64,000 nucleotides of DNA from Streptantibioticus_A sp037034305 (lineage in GTDB: Bacteria; Actinomycetota; Actinomycetes; Streptomycetales; Streptomycetaceae): assembly GCA_037034305.1 (NCBI GenBank), contig JBAGJY010000005.1, positions 186,001-250,000 of the forward strand, written 5' to 3'. Position 1 is the stretch's first letter. The number at the start of each line of letters is the position of its first letter. Under the pieces are notes generated by a model. That model was not told where the DNA came from. It did not search any database and saw only the letters and a list, made by a program, of their open reading frames with translations. Positions 24,879 to 33,759 of this stretch are shown in pieces. The position numbers and the translations under genes were made by a program.

Positions 24879-24919
24879 CCGGGCGGTGGCGGGAGGGACG
24901 AGAACCAGCCACCGCCCGG
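24879..24919 (-). terminator. hairpin after xanthine dehydrogenase operon
   Basis: CCGGGCGGTGGC (24879-24890) pairs perfectly with GCCACCGCCCGG (24908-24919) over 12 bp, with a 17-base loop. It starts six bases after the dehydrogenase large-subunit stop in the reading direction, so the permease and xdhC probably have their own promoter in 24747-24878. Confidence 0.5.
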
Positions 24920-24924
24920 AAGTG

Positions 24925-27306
24925 TCAGGTACCGGTGAGGTGTTCGGGCCGCACCGGTACGCGGGCCAGCGCCAGGCCGGTGGCCGCGCGGATGGCGGCG
25001 ACCACGGCCGGGGTGGAGGACAAGGTGGGCGCCTCGCCGATGCCGCGCAGCCCGTACGGGGCGTGCTCGTCGGCGAGTTCCAGGACGTCCACCGGAATGG
25101 TGGGGGTGTCCAGGATGGTGGGGATCAGGTAGTCGGTGAACGACGGGTTGCGGACCTTGGCCTCCGGTGAGACGACGATCTCCTCCATCACGGCCAGGCC
25201 CAGCCCCTGGGTGGTGCCGCCCTGGATCTGGCCGACCACGGACAGCGGGTTGAGCGCCTTGCCGACGTCCTGGGCGCAGGCCAGCTCGACCACCTTGACC
25301 AGGCCCAGTTCGGTGTCCACCTCGACCACCGCGCGGTGCGCGGCGAAGGAGTACTGGACGTGGCCGTTGCCCTGGCCGGTGCGCAGGTCGAACGGCTCGG
25401 TGGGGCGGTGCCGCCACTCCAACTCGATGTCGATCGCATCGTCTTCGAGGACATCCACCAGGTCGGCCAGCACCTCCCCGCCGTCGGTGACCACCTTGCC
25501 GCTCTCCAGCAGCAGTTCGGCGGTGGCCCACGCCGGGTGGAACGCGCCGAACCGGGCGCGGCCCAGCTCCAGCACCTTCTCCCGTACTGCCTCGCAGGTG
25601 TGCTTGACCGCGCCGCCGGTGACGTAGGTCTGCCGGGACGCCGAGGTGGAGCCCGCCGAGCCGACCTGGGTGTCGGCCGGGTGGATGGTGACCTGGGTGA
25701 CGCCGAGTTCGGTGCGGGCGATCTGCGCGTGCACCGTGACGCCGCCCTGTCCCACCTCGGCCATGGCGGTGTGCACGACGGCCACCGGCTCGCCGCCCAC
25801 CACCTGAAGGCGCACCCGCGCGGTGGAGTAGTCGTCGAAGCCCTCGGAGAAGCCGACGTTCTTGATGCCGACCGCGTAGCCGACGCCGCGTACCACGCCC
25901 TCGCCGTGGGTGGTGTTGGACAGGCCGCCGGGCAGCGCCCGCACGTCCGCCGACTCGCCCGCGGCCTCCCACTGCCGCTCCGGCGGCAGCGGCATCGCCT
26001 TGACCCTGCGCAGCAGTTCGGCGACCGGGGCCGGGGAGTCCACCACCTGTCCGGTGGGCATCACGGTGCCCTGTGACATCGCGTTGCGCTGGCGGAACTC
26101 CACCGGGTCCAGGCCGAGTTCGGCGGCCAGCTTGTCCATCTGCGCCTCGTAGGCGAAGCACGCCTGGACCGCGCCGAAGCCGCGCATCGCGCCGCAGGGC
26201 GGGTTGTTGGTGTAGAGGGCGACCGCCTCGATCTCCACGTTGTCGACCACGTAGGGGCCGACGGACAGCGAGGAGGCGTTGCCGACGACCGCCGGGGAGG
26301 CCGAGGCGTAGGCACCGCCGTCCAGCACGATCCGGCACTTCATGTGGGTGAGCTTGCCGTCCCGGGTGGCGCCGTGCTCGTACCAGAGCTTGGCCGGGTG
26401 CCGGTGGACATGGCCGAAGAAGGACTCGAAGCGGTTGTACACGATCTTGACGGGCTTGTTGGTGCGCAGCGCCAGCAGGCAGGCGTGGATCTGCATCGAC
26501 AGGTCCTCGCGGCCGCCGAAGGCGCCGCCGACGCCGGACAGCGTCATCCGCACCTTCTCCGGCGGCAGGCCGAGCACCGGCGCGATCTGGCGCAGGTCGG
26601 AGTGGAGCCACTGGGTGGCGATGTACAGGTCCACCCCGCCGTCCTCGCCGGGTACCGCGAGCCCCGACTCGGGGCCGAGGAAGGCCTGGTCCTGCATGCC
26701 GACCTCGTACTCACCGGAGACGATCACGTCGGCCCTGGCCCGGGCGGCGGCCACGTCGCCGCGCTGGATCGGCTGGCGGTGCACGATGTTCGGGTGCGGG
26801 ACGTGCCCCGCGTGATGGTCGTCCCGTCCCGGATGCAGCAGCGGGGCGTCCTCGGCGAGCGCGCTCGCCTCGTCGTGTACGACGGGCAGCGGGCGGTACT
26901 CGACCTTGATCTTGGCGGCGGCGCGGCGGGCGGTCTCCGGGTGGTCGGCGGCGACCAGGGCCACCGGCTCGCCGTGGTGCCGTACCCGGCCGTGTGCCAG
27001 CACCGGGGTGTCCTGGATCTCCAGGCCGTAGTTCTTCACCTCGGTGGGCAGGTCGTCGTAGGTCAGCACGGCGTAGACCCCGGCCTGGGCCAGCGCCTGC
27101 GAGGTGTCGATCGACTTGATCTCGGCGTGCGCGTGCGGGCTGCGCAGCGTGAAGCCCCACAGCATGTCCTCGTGCCACATGTCGGAGGAGTACGCGAACT
27201 CGCCGGTGACCTTCAAGGTGCCGTCCGGGCGCAGCGTGGACTCGCCGATGCCGCCCTTGGCCGTGCTGCCCTGGGTGATGTCGCTGGGAGTGCGGGTCGC
27301 GCCCAT
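24925..27306 (-). CDS. xanthine dehydrogenase, molybdopterin-binding subunit
   Basis: A 793-residue large subunit of a three-subunit molybdenum hydroxylase oxidising hypoxanthine and xanthine to urate. The N-terminal hammerhead domain carries EFAYSSDMWHEDMLWGFTLR. The molybdopterin domain has MTLSGVGGAFGGREDLSMQ (MPT dithiolene site), NNPPCGAMRGFGAVQ (arginine near the substrate) and LRGIGEAPTLSSTPAV with the catalytic Glu. The ATG at 27306 lies two bases after the 2Fe-2S subunit stop. All three cofactor subunits are adjacent and complete, and xdhC is in the same locus. Confidence 0.5.
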   Translation of the reverse strand: MGATRTPSDITQGSTAKGGIGESTLRPDGTLKVTGEFAYSSDMWHEDMLWGFTLRSPHAHAEIKSIDTSQALAQAGVYAVLTYDDLPTEVKNYGLEIQDTPVLAHGRVRHHGEPVALVAADHPETARRAAAKIKVEYRPLPVVHDEASALAEDAPLLHPGRDDHHAGHVPHPNIVHRQPIQRGDVAAARARADVIVSGEYEVGMQDQAFLGPESGLAVPGEDGGVDLYIATQWLHSDLRQIAPVLGLPPEKVRMTLSGVGGAFGGREDLSMQIHACLLALRTNKPVKIVYNRFESFFGHVHRHPAKLWYEHGATRDGKLTHMKCRIVLDGGAYASASPAVVGNASSLSVGPYVVDNVEIEAVALYTNNPPCGAMRGFGAVQACFAYEAQMDKLAAELGLDPVEFRQRNAMSQGTVMPTGQVVDSPAPVAELLRRVKAMPLPPERQWEAAGESADVRALPGGLSNTTHGEGVVRGVGYAVGIKNVGFSEGFDDYSTARVRLQVVGGEPVAVVHTAMAEVGQGGVTVHAQIARTELGVTQVTIHPADTQVGSAGSTSASRQTYVTGGAVKHTCEAVREKVLELGRARFGAFHPAWATAELLLESGKVVTDGGEVLADLVDVLEDDAIDIELEWRHRPTEPFDLRTGQGNGHVQYSFAAHRAVVEVDTELGLVKVVELACAQDVGKALNPLSVVGQIQGGTTQGLGLAVMEEIVVSPEAKVRNPSFTDYLIPTILDTPTIPVDVLELADEHAPYGLRGIGEAPTLSSTPAVVAAIRAATGLALARVPVRPEHLTGT

Positions 27307-27308
27307 CG

Positions 27309-27866
27309 TCACACCGCCCCTTCGCCGCGGGCCGCCGCGAGGCGGACCGCGTCCAGGATCTTCTCGTAGCCGGTGCAGCGGCACAGGTTGCCGGACAGCG
27401 CCTCGCGGATGTCCTCGTCGGACGGGGAGGCGTTGCGCTCCAGCAGTTCGTCCGCGGCGACCAGCAGACCCGGGGTGCAAAAGCCGCACTGCACGGCGCC
27501 CGCGTCGAGGAACGCCCGCTGCATCGGGGAGAGTTGACCGGTCTCGCCCGGCTTGGACTGCCAGCGCTTGGCGTCGTCCAGCGACGTTCCCTCAGCGGCC
27601 CCGCCCTCGTCGCGCTGCCGGGCGAAGTCGGCGAGCCCCTCGACGGTGACCACCTCGCGGTCCTGCGCCTGGCCCGCGGCCACCAGGCAGGCGCAGACCG
27701 GCACACCGTCCAGGCGGACCGTGCACGACCCGCACTCGCCCTGCTCGCAGGCGTTCTTGGAGCCCGGCAGACCCATGCGTTCGCGGAGCACGTACAGCAG
27801 GCTCTCGCCTTCCCAGACGTCGTCGGCCTGCTGCTCGCGGCCGTTGACGGTGAACGTCAGGCGCAT
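27309..27866 (-). CDS. xanthine dehydrogenase, 2Fe-2S subunit
   Basis: A 185-residue electron-transfer subunit with two 2Fe-2S clusters. The plant-ferredoxin-like N-terminal cluster is held by KNACEQGECGSCTV plus VPVCACLVA. The C-terminal helical domain holds the second cluster in AVQCGFCTPGLL and GNLCRCTGYEKI. About 25 extra residues (FARQRDEGGAAEGTSLDDAKRW region) separate the two domains, longer than in most relatives. The ATG at 27866 has GAGGAG upstream and overlaps the end of the FAD subunit gene by 10 bases. Confidence 0.5.
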   Translation of the reverse strand: MRLTFTVNGREQQADDVWEGESLLYVLRERMGLPGSKNACEQGECGSCTVRLDGVPVCACLVAAGQAQDREVVTVEGLADFARQRDEGGAAEGTSLDDAKRWQSKPGETGQLSPMQRAFLDAGAVQCGFCTPGLLVAADELLERNASPSDEDIREALSGNLCRCTGYEKILDAVRLAAARGEGAV

Positions 27867-28744
27867 CGTGCGCTCCTCTCGTTTCCGCGGAACTCCTCCC
27901 AGGTCCAACCCAGGGTGCGGCGGGCCATCACGCCCAGCGCGTGACGGCGGTACGCGGCCGAACCGCGCACGTCGTCAATGGGGTTGGCGGCTGCGGAGAC
28001 CAGTTCCGCGAACTGGCGGGCGACGGCGGGCGGGATGACCTCGCCGCTGTCCCACAAACCGGCCTCCTCCAGCGCGCAGTTGAGGAACTCCTCGGCCGCG
28101 GTGGCCCGGATCGGGGTGGGCGCGGCCGAACCGATACCGGTACGCACGGTGCGGGTGCCGGGGTGCAGGGCGACGCCGAAGGCGCACACCGCGATCACCA
28201 TGGCGTTGCGGGTGCCGACCTTGGAGAACTGCTGTGGTCCGTCGGCCTTCTTGATGTGCACCGCGCGGATCAGCTCGTCCGGAGCGAGGCAGTTGCGCTT
28301 CACCCCGGTGTAGAACTCCTCGACCGGGATCATCCGGGTGCCCCGCACCGAGACCGCCTCGACCTCGGCACCGGCCGCGAGCAGCGCCGGATGCGAGTCC
28401 CCGGCCGGGGAGGCGGCGCCGAGGTTGCCTCCGACGCTGCCGCGGTTGCGGATCTGCGGCGATCCGACGGTGTGCGCGGCCAGGGCCAGACCGGGCAGCT
28501 GCGCGCGCAGGCTCTCGATGATCCGGGTGTACGGGACGCAGGCACCGAGGCGCACGGTCTCCTCGCCCACCTCCCACTGGCGCAGCTCGCCGATGCGGTT
28601 CAGGTCGAGGAGCGCGTCGGGTCGGCGGTGGTCGAAGTTGATCTCGACCATCACATCGGTGCCGCCCGCGATCGGCACAGCGGTGGGGTGCTCGGCCTTC
28701 GCGGCGAGCGCCTCCTCCCAACTGGCGGGGCGCAGGAAGTCCAT
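27857..28744 (-). CDS. xanthine dehydrogenase, FAD-binding subunit
   Basis: A 295-residue FAD subunit of the CoxM/XdhB type. PIAGGTDVMVEIN is the first FAD loop, and RNRGSVGGNLGAASPAGDSHPALLA (split: SVGGNLGAASPAGDSHP) is the second FAD motif. A CO dehydrogenase flavoprotein C-terminal domain follows. It passes electrons from the iron-sulfur clusters to NAD+. It is the first gene of the operon, 235 bp from the divergent pucR. Confidence 0.5.
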   Translation of the reverse strand: MDFLRPASWEEALAAKAEHPTAVPIAGGTDVMVEINFDHRRPDALLDLNRIGELRQWEVGEETVRLGACVPYTRIIESLRAQLPGLALAAHTVGSPQIRNRGSVGGNLGAASPAGDSHPALLAAGAEVEAVSVRGTRMIPVEEFYTGVKRNCLAPDELIRAVHIKKADGPQQFSKVGTRNAMVIAVCAFGVALHPGTRTVRTGIGSAAPTPIRATAAEEFLNCALEEAGLWDSGEVIPPAVARQFAELVSAAANPIDDVRGSAAYRRHALGVMARRTLGWTWEEFRGNERSARCA

Positions 28745-28842
28745 GGGGGTCTCTTCTCGGATGTCGAAGGAGCCGGGTGGTGCACGGTCGCGAGGGGCTT
28801 GTTCATGTGGCGTTCACGTGATGTGGCCCAGTACACAAAGAA

Positions 28843-28854
28843 CCGACCGGTCGG
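28843..28854. promoter_or_regulatory. palindrome between xdh operon and pucR
   Basis: The perfect 12-bp palindrome CCGACCGGTCGG lies about 100 bp from the dehydrogenase start and 125 bp from the pucR start in the shared 235-bp divergent control region. It is a candidate binding site for PucR or another purine regulator. A possible pucR -10 element (TAGATT) lies downstream, near 28908. No gene is present in the gap. Confidence 0.5.
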
Positions 28855-28979
28855 GTGCAGTCACCGAACACATGAAGCACTTGGCTGGCCGGACACTGGA
28901 CCTTGTAGATTCCTCTGAAAGGCGGGGTTCCACCACCTCGCGGGATTACAAGAGCGTCATTCAAGACAGGGCGAGGACG

Positions 28980-30623
28980 ATGCGGCTGCGCACACTGCTG
29001 GACACCGAGGCGCTGGGCCTGCGGCTGCTCGGCGGCGAGGACGAGCTGGACCGTACGGTCCGCGGCGTGATGACCACTGACCTGCGGGATCCCAGCCGCT
29101 ATCTGTCCGGCGGCGAGCTGGTGCTGACCGGCCTTGCCTGGCTGCGCGGGCCGGAGGACTGCGAGCCGTTCGTGCGCCGCCTGGCGGCGGCCGGGGTCGC
29201 CGCGCTGGCCGCGGGCGAGGCCGAGGTCGGCGGGGTGCCGCAGGCCCTGGTGGACGCCTGCGCACGGCACCGGCTGCCGCTGTTCGCGGTGCACGAACGG
29301 GTGGCGTTCGCGACCATCACCGAGCACGTGGTGCGGCAGGTCTCCACCGAGCGTGCCGGGGATCTGGCGGCCGTGGTGGAGCGGCACCGCAGGCTGATGT
29401 CGGCGGGCCCGGCGGGCGGCGGCCCGGACGCGGTGCTGGACCTGCTCGTCACCGATCTGGACCTGCGGGCCTGGGTGCTGTCCTCCACCGGGCGGCGCGT
29501 CGCGGGCTCGGCGCCCGAGTTGCCCGACCAGATCCGCGCCGAACTGGCCGGAGAACATCTTGCGGCGTCCAGGACGGGGCGTCCCGCACCGCACCGGGTA
29601 CAGGTCGCCGGACGGATCTTTTCGGTCTTCCCGATCAGGGGCGCCGAGACGGACCCGCGCGCCACCGTGCTGTCCGACTGGATGCTGGCGGTCGAGGCCG
29701 ACGCGGGCGACTGGCCGGGCGAGCGGCTCGACCTGCTGCACGGGGTGACCCAGCTGATCGCCGTCGAGCGGGACCGGCAGGACGCGGCGGGCGCGGTACG
29801 CCGCCGCCTGGCGCACGAGGTGCTGGAACTGGTGCAGACCGGCGCGCCGCCCGCCGAGGTGGCGGCCCGGCTGCGGGTGGCCGCGCCGGTGCTGCTGCCC
29901 GGTGCGGGCACGGCACCGCACTGGCAGGTGGTGGTGGCCCGGGTGGACTGGGAGGGCGGCGAGCTGCCCGGCGGGCCGGTGGCCCAGGCGCTGCTGGAGG
30001 AGATCCTGATCGACCCGGCGTCGGCTGGCACCGACCCGGCCGACCGGATCGCCGTGGCGCACACCGACGAGGAGGCGATGGCGCTGCTGCCGCTGCCCGC
30101 CGCGGATCCGGACCAGCAGCACTCCCCGGGGCTGCGCGCGGACGGGCTGCTGCGCACGGTCGCGGCGCCGCTGGCCCGGGGCCTGGACGGCGACGGTCGG
30201 CTGACGATCGGGGTGAGTGCCTCCGTCCACTCCGCCGAGGGGCTGCGCGGCGCCCTGGAAGAGGCCCGGCACGCCCGCCGGGTGGCCGCCGCCCGGCCCG
30301 GGCGGGTGTGCGTGGCCGGGCACGAGGAGCTGGCCTCGCACGTACTGCTGCTGCCGTTCGTGCCGGACGACGTCCGGCGCGCCTTCACCGCACGACTGCT
30401 GGACCCGCTGCGCGCGTACGACCGGCGGCACCGGGCCGAACTCATCCCCACCCTTGAGGCGTTCTTGGACTGCGACGGCTCCTGGACCCGCTGCGCGACC
30501 CGGCTGCATCTGCATGTCAACACCCTGCGCTACCGCATCGGCAGGATCGAGCAGTTGACCGGCCGCGACCTGTCGCGTCTGGAGGACAAGGTGGACTTCT
30601 TCCTCGCGCTGCGCATGAGTTGA
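28980..30623 (+). CDS. pucR: PucR-family purine catabolism regulator
   Basis: A 547-residue regulator. The N-terminal PucR ligand domain covers about residues 1-120 (LRTLLDTEALGLRLLGGEDE, GELVLTGLAWL). A long central region with a GGDEF-like fold follows, and the C-terminal HTH_30 is TLEAFLDCDGSWTRCATRLH, LHVNTLRYRIGRIEQLTGRD. In Bacillus PucR controls purine degradation genes; divergent location beside xanthine dehydrogenase strongly suggests the same role. The ATG at 28980 follows GAGGA; the long open frame upstream is rejected because it would cross the divergent promoter and FAD gene. Confidence 0.5.
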   Translation: MRLRTLLDTEALGLRLLGGEDELDRTVRGVMTTDLRDPSRYLSGGELVLTGLAWLRGPEDCEPFVRRLAAAGVAALAAGEAEVGGVPQALVDACARHRLPLFAVHERVAFATITEHVVRQVSTERAGDLAAVVERHRRLMSAGPAGGGPDAVLDLLVTDLDLRAWVLSSTGRRVAGSAPELPDQIRAELAGEHLAASRTGRPAPHRVQVAGRIFSVFPIRGAETDPRATVLSDWMLAVEADAGDWPGERLDLLHGVTQLIAVERDRQDAAGAVRRRLAHEVLELVQTGAPPAEVAARLRVAAPVLLPGAGTAPHWQVVVARVDWEGGELPGGPVAQALLEEILIDPASAGTDPADRIAVAHTDEEAMALLPLPAADPDQQHSPGLRADGLLRTVAAPLARGLDGDGRLTIGVSASVHSAEGLRGALEEARHARRVAAARPGRVCVAGHEELASHVLLLPFVPDDVRRAFTARLLDPLRAYDRRHRAELIPTLEAFLDCDGSWTRCATRLHLHVNTLRYRIGRIEQLTGRDLSRLEDKVDFFLALRMS

Positions 30624-30835
30624 GCCGCCAGTCAAGTCGGGCCTGGTGCGCCGCGGTTCGGCGGCTCCTCAAGGCGGTGCGACCAGCCACCATGGTGCGG
30701 CGAGTGTTCGACGGGACACCGCCGCACTCCCGGCGGAGCGCTTACGGCATACGGGGGACACCGCCGACGCCCCTCTTGCTGGGCGCCGCCCGCCGTGCTG
30801 AACTTCCGCCTACCGACGGCGCGCGGGAGGGGACT

Positions 30836-31603
30836 GTGGCAGACGCCTCCAAGGCGGAAACGCAACGGACCAACGCGATCGCGCACGGCTCTCGTCCCGA
30901 TCCGCCCGCGGTGTGGCGGCTGCGGTCGCGCGGCCGCTGGGCGCAGGCCGCGGCGCTGCTGGACGGTGACGGCTCGCCCCACACCGCGCTGCGCCGGGCG
31001 GCGCTGTTGATCGAACGGTGCGCGTTCACCGGCGAGGGATGGGCCGAGGCGGAGGACGCGCTGCGTGCCGCGGAGGCGCTGGCCGGTACCGACGAGGAGC
31101 GCGGCCGCGCGGCCTGCGAGCGGGGCCAACTCGCCTACACCGCGACGAAGTTCGGGGTAAGGGACCGGTCCGACGAGGCGCACAGCGCGCTGGGCCGCGG
31201 CGCCGCGCTGCTGGCGCCGGGGGCGGTGGACCGGGCGCTGCTGGACTTCCGGCGCGGAATCCTCGCGGAGCACCTCAGCGGCGACCCGGCGGGCGCCCGG
31301 CTCGCCTACCGGCGCGCGCACGCGGCGGCCACCGCGCACGGCGACCGGCTGCTGGCCTCCTGCACCTGGCGCCATCTGGCCGAACTGGCGGCGCGCGACG
31401 GGGAGTTGGCCGAGGCGCGGTACGGGTTCGCGGAATGCCTGCGGATCCGCGAGGAGCTGGACTATCTGATCGGCACGCCGCCCGTGATGGTCGCCCTCGC
31501 GGAGGTGGAGGTCGAACCGGAATCCACCCGCCTGAGGAAGGAGGCGTCTCGCGTCTTCCGCCTCCTCGGCGGCCTGCCGGTATGGCTCAGGGACGTCCTG
31601 TGA
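30836..31603 (+). CDS. TPR-like helical-repeat protein of unknown function
   Basis: A 255-residue soluble protein rich in Ala, Arg and Leu with repeated helix pairs of the tetratricopeptide kind: RGRWAQAAALLDGDG, AEAEDALRAAEALAGTDEER, GRGAALLAPGAVDRALLDFR, DPAGARLAYRRAHAAATAHG and DGELAEARYGFAECLRIREE. No catalytic motif, signal peptide or membrane segment is seen. The GTG at 30836 is chosen because GGGAGGGG precedes it. A protein-interaction role is likely from the fold. The 212-bp gap before it (30624-30835) holds no gene or clear element. Confidence 0.5.
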   Translation: MADASKAETQRTNAIAHGSRPDPPAVWRLRSRGRWAQAAALLDGDGSPHTALRRAALLIERCAFTGEGWAEAEDALRAAEALAGTDEERGRAACERGQLAYTATKFGVRDRSDEAHSALGRGAALLAPGAVDRALLDFRRGILAEHLSGDPAGARLAYRRAHAAATAHGDRLLASCTWRHLAELAARDGELAEARYGFAECLRIREELDYLIGTPPVMVALAEVEVEPESTRLRKEASRVFRLLGGLPVWLRDVL

Positions 31604-31632
31604 CCCACGGGCGTGTGGAGCTTGGGGGATGT

Positions 31633-31669
31633 GGGAGCTTGCCCCCACAAGGACCCGCCGCGACGGCGA
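31633..31669 (+). repeat. dispersed intergenic repeat, family B, copy 1
   Basis: GGGAGCTTGCCCCC at 31633-31646, an eight-base spacer and CCGCCGCGACGGCGA at 31655-31669. The same two blocks, nine bases apart, recur at 43859-43896. The first block folds into a hairpin with its flanks (GTGGGAGC-TT-GCCCCCAC, 31631-31648), which may act as a terminator between the convergent TPR and GntR genes. Confidence 0.5.
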
Positions 31670-31738
31670 GCGACCGCGACCGTGGGGCCCGGCGCGGCCG
31701 AACCGAGCGCGACTCCCGACGCGACCGCGCCGCAGGCG

Positions 31739-32491
31739 TCACCCGAAGTGGGCGCGGACCACGGATTCGGCCGCCGGGACGTCGCCTGCGACCAGCGCGT
31801 TCAGCAGCGCCACATGCTCCAGGGCGTCGGCCATGAGTTCCGCGGTGTGCGCCCACTGGGCGCGCCGGTGCAACTGGCCGGCCACGGCGACGAGTTGGTC
31901 GTTCCCAGCGAGCCCCAGCGCCGCGCCGTGGAAGGCGCGGTCCGCCTGCGCGTAGGCCGCCCGGTCGCCGTCCGCCGCGGCGGCCACCGTCGCCTGGGCG
32001 AGCGGCCGCAGCGACTCCCACCGCCCGCGGGGCACACCGCGGGCCAACCGCAGCAGCACCGGCACCTCCAGCAGCGCCCGCACCTCGGCCAGCTCGGCCC
32101 GGTCCCGCGCGGTGCGCTCGGCCACCCGGAAGCCGCGGTTGTGGACGACCTCCACCGCTCCCTCCCTGGCCAGTTGCTGCATCGCCTCCCGCACCGGAGT
32201 GGCCGACACCTCGAACCGCTCAGCCAGCGCGGGGGCCGAGTAGACCGCCCCGGGCCGCAGTTCCCCGGTGACCAGCGCGTCCCGCAGCCCCCGCAGCACC
32301 TGGTCGCGCAGCGACAACCGCTGCGGCATCCGGCGGGCCGGACAGGGCGGTCCCGGCTCGTCGTGCGGATGCGCGCCACGCGCACCGCCCAGCGGCTCGC
32401 CCCCGGTCTCCAACGGTGCCGTGCGCCCCTGGCCCGGCACCCGCAGCGGTGCCTCGGCGCCGCGCGTACGCGGCCGCGCGCCCTGCTCCAT
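31739..32491 (-). CDS. GntR-family regulator, FCD type
   Basis: A 250-residue regulator. After a disordered, Pro/Gly/Arg-rich N-terminal tail of about 60 residues, the winged helix reads LSLRDQVLRGLRDALVTGEL, APALAERFEVSATPVREAMQ and QLAREGAVEVVHNRGFRV. The C-terminal FCD domain is present (LAEVRALLEVPVLLRLA, DRAFHGAALGLAGN, HVALLNALVAGD). It probably senses an organic acid. The ATG at 32491 has GGAGGAGG upstream; the long N-terminal tail could mean the true start is further in. It is divergent from the FhuF gene. Confidence 0.5.
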   Translation of the reverse strand: MEQGARPRTRGAEAPLRVPGQGRTAPLETGGEPLGGARGAHPHDEPGPPCPARRMPQRLSLRDQVLRGLRDALVTGELRPGAVYSAPALAERFEVSATPVREAMQQLAREGAVEVVHNRGFRVAERTARDRAELAEVRALLEVPVLLRLARGVPRGRWESLRPLAQATVAAAADGDRAAYAQADRAFHGAALGLAGNDQLVAVAGQLHRRAQWAHTAELMADALEHVALLNALVAGDVPAAESVVRAHFG

Positions 32492-32570
32492 CGGCGCCTC
32501 CTCCAGCCCGTGGGCCAATCGATCACACACAGCGCCCGTTGACGTGTTGTCGCCTGGCGTACCGACATTA

Positions 32571-32582
32571 GCCCGTACGGGC
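32571..32582. promoter_or_regulatory. palindrome upstream of GntR gene
   Basis: GCCCGTACGGGC is a perfect 12-bp palindrome about 80 bp upstream of the GntR start. A nearby GTACCGAC gives a partial second half-site. It may be the autoregulatory operator of the GntR protein; nothing else in 32492-32649 suggests a gene. Confidence 0.5.
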
Positions 32583-32649
32583 GAATGCCCCCTATTTCAT
32601 CACTCAACACCCGCGCCACACATCAGCGGCATGCCGGGCATGGTTCGGC

Positions 32650-32668
32650 TAAGGTAAGGCTTCCCTGT
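32650..32668 (+). promoter_or_regulatory. iron-box-like site (DmdR/IdeR type)
   Basis: TAAGGTAAGGCTTCCCTGT agrees with the actinobacterial iron-repressor consensus TTAGGTTAGGCTAACCTAA at 13 of 19 positions. It lies 67 bp upstream of the FhuF-type reductase gene, and TAAGGT within it could serve as the -10 box. Repression by an iron-loaded DtxR-family protein is inferred. Confidence 0.5.
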
Positions 32669-32734
32669 GCCGATCTGTGTCGCTGGTTCCCCGCCGCCGG
32701 TCCCGTCCGGCCCGCCGATCAGGACGGTTCGCCC

Positions 32735-33622
32735 ATGCCCTCGGCCACGCTCCGCCGCGGCTCGCCGCTCACCGCGTCCTACGCACGCCTGGCCGGGGTC
32801 CTCGCCGGGCCGCGGGTCACCGAGGAGCCGCCGCGCAGCGCCGACGGCTGGCTCGGGGCGCACCAACTCGCCGAGGGCGGCGGCACGCTGGATGAGTTCC
32901 TCGGCTGGGTGCGCACCGGGATCCTGCGGGAGCACGGCGTGCGGGCGCGCCCCGACGTGGTGGCCGGGCTGGCCTTCCACCGCTACGTCTGGCCCGCGTG
33001 CCTGCTGTTCACGGTGCCGTGGTTCCTGCACCGCAGGGTGCCCAGGCTCAGGGTGGGCGACGTGTCGTTCCACCGTACGACCGGGTGGATGACCGTGCGC
33101 TCCACCTCCCTGGTGTGCCTGCCGGACGATCCGGCGGCCGGATGGCCGGGCGCGGTGACCGTACCGGACGCGGCGGCGCTGCGCGAGGTGCTGCGCGGTG
33201 CGATCACCGAGCACGTCGGTCCGCTGCTCGACGCGTTCCGGGCGCGCACCCGGCGCGGACCGCACGCGCTGTGGGGCATGGTCTGCGACGACATCACCGA
33301 AGGCCTCTGGCATGTCGCGGAACTGCTCGGCGAGGAGGACCGCGCGGTCACCGAGCTGGACGCGCTGCTGCCCGGCGGCACTCCCCCGTACCCCGGCGGC
33401 GCCGGATTCCGGGCGGCGGGGCGGGGACACACCCGGGACCGGGTGGCCTGCTGCCTGTTCTACACGCTGCGCCCCGCGGACGCCTGCGCGACCTGCCCGC
33501 GGGCCCGCGGCGCCGACCGGATCGAATGGGCCGGACCGAAGCGGAACGACAACGGAAATGATGGCTCGTCACCTGATAGTGTGCCTGCCGATTGCCTCAA
33601 CTCCCCCAATTCCGTTCGGTAG
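32735..33622 (+). CDS. FhuF-type 2Fe-2S ferric reductase
   Basis: A 295-residue protein with the C-terminal iron-sulfur motif of FhuF/siderophore-interacting reductases: VACCLFYTLRPADACATCPR, spacing C-C-x10-C-x2-C. Upstream, LAFHRYVWPACLLFTVPWF and WGMVCDDITEGLWHVAELLG match the family. It would reduce ferric siderophores in the cytoplasm to release iron. The ATG at 32735 has GGACGG upstream. An iron-box-like element in front suggests induction by iron starvation. No siderophore importer or synthesis gene is adjacent. Confidence 0.5.
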   Translation: MPSATLRRGSPLTASYARLAGVLAGPRVTEEPPRSADGWLGAHQLAEGGGTLDEFLGWVRTGILREHGVRARPDVVAGLAFHRYVWPACLLFTVPWFLHRRVPRLRVGDVSFHRTTGWMTVRSTSLVCLPDDPAAGWPGAVTVPDAAALREVLRGAITEHVGPLLDAFRARTRRGPHALWGMVCDDITEGLWHVAELLGEEDRAVTELDALLPGGTPPYPGGAGFRAAGRGHTRDRVACCLFYTLRPADACATCPRARGADRIEWAGPKRNDNGNDGSSPDSVPADCLNSPNSVR

Positions 33623-33759
33623 TTCGAGACTTCGCACACCGCCTCCCGCAAGCACCCGCTCGTTGGCGTTCTCTTGACCGGAAACCCCCACGGGAGCCCG
33701 GGTCGTTCGCCAGGATGGCGCACAGCGCGAAGACAAGCGAAACAAGGGAACCACCACAG

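Noticed and set aside
24925..27489. Dehydrogenase large subunit starting at 27489
   Set aside because: The extra 61 residues are an Arg/Gly-rich out-of-frame reading of the 2Fe-2S subunit; the ATG at 27306 lies two bases after that gene's stop and starts the recognisable protein.
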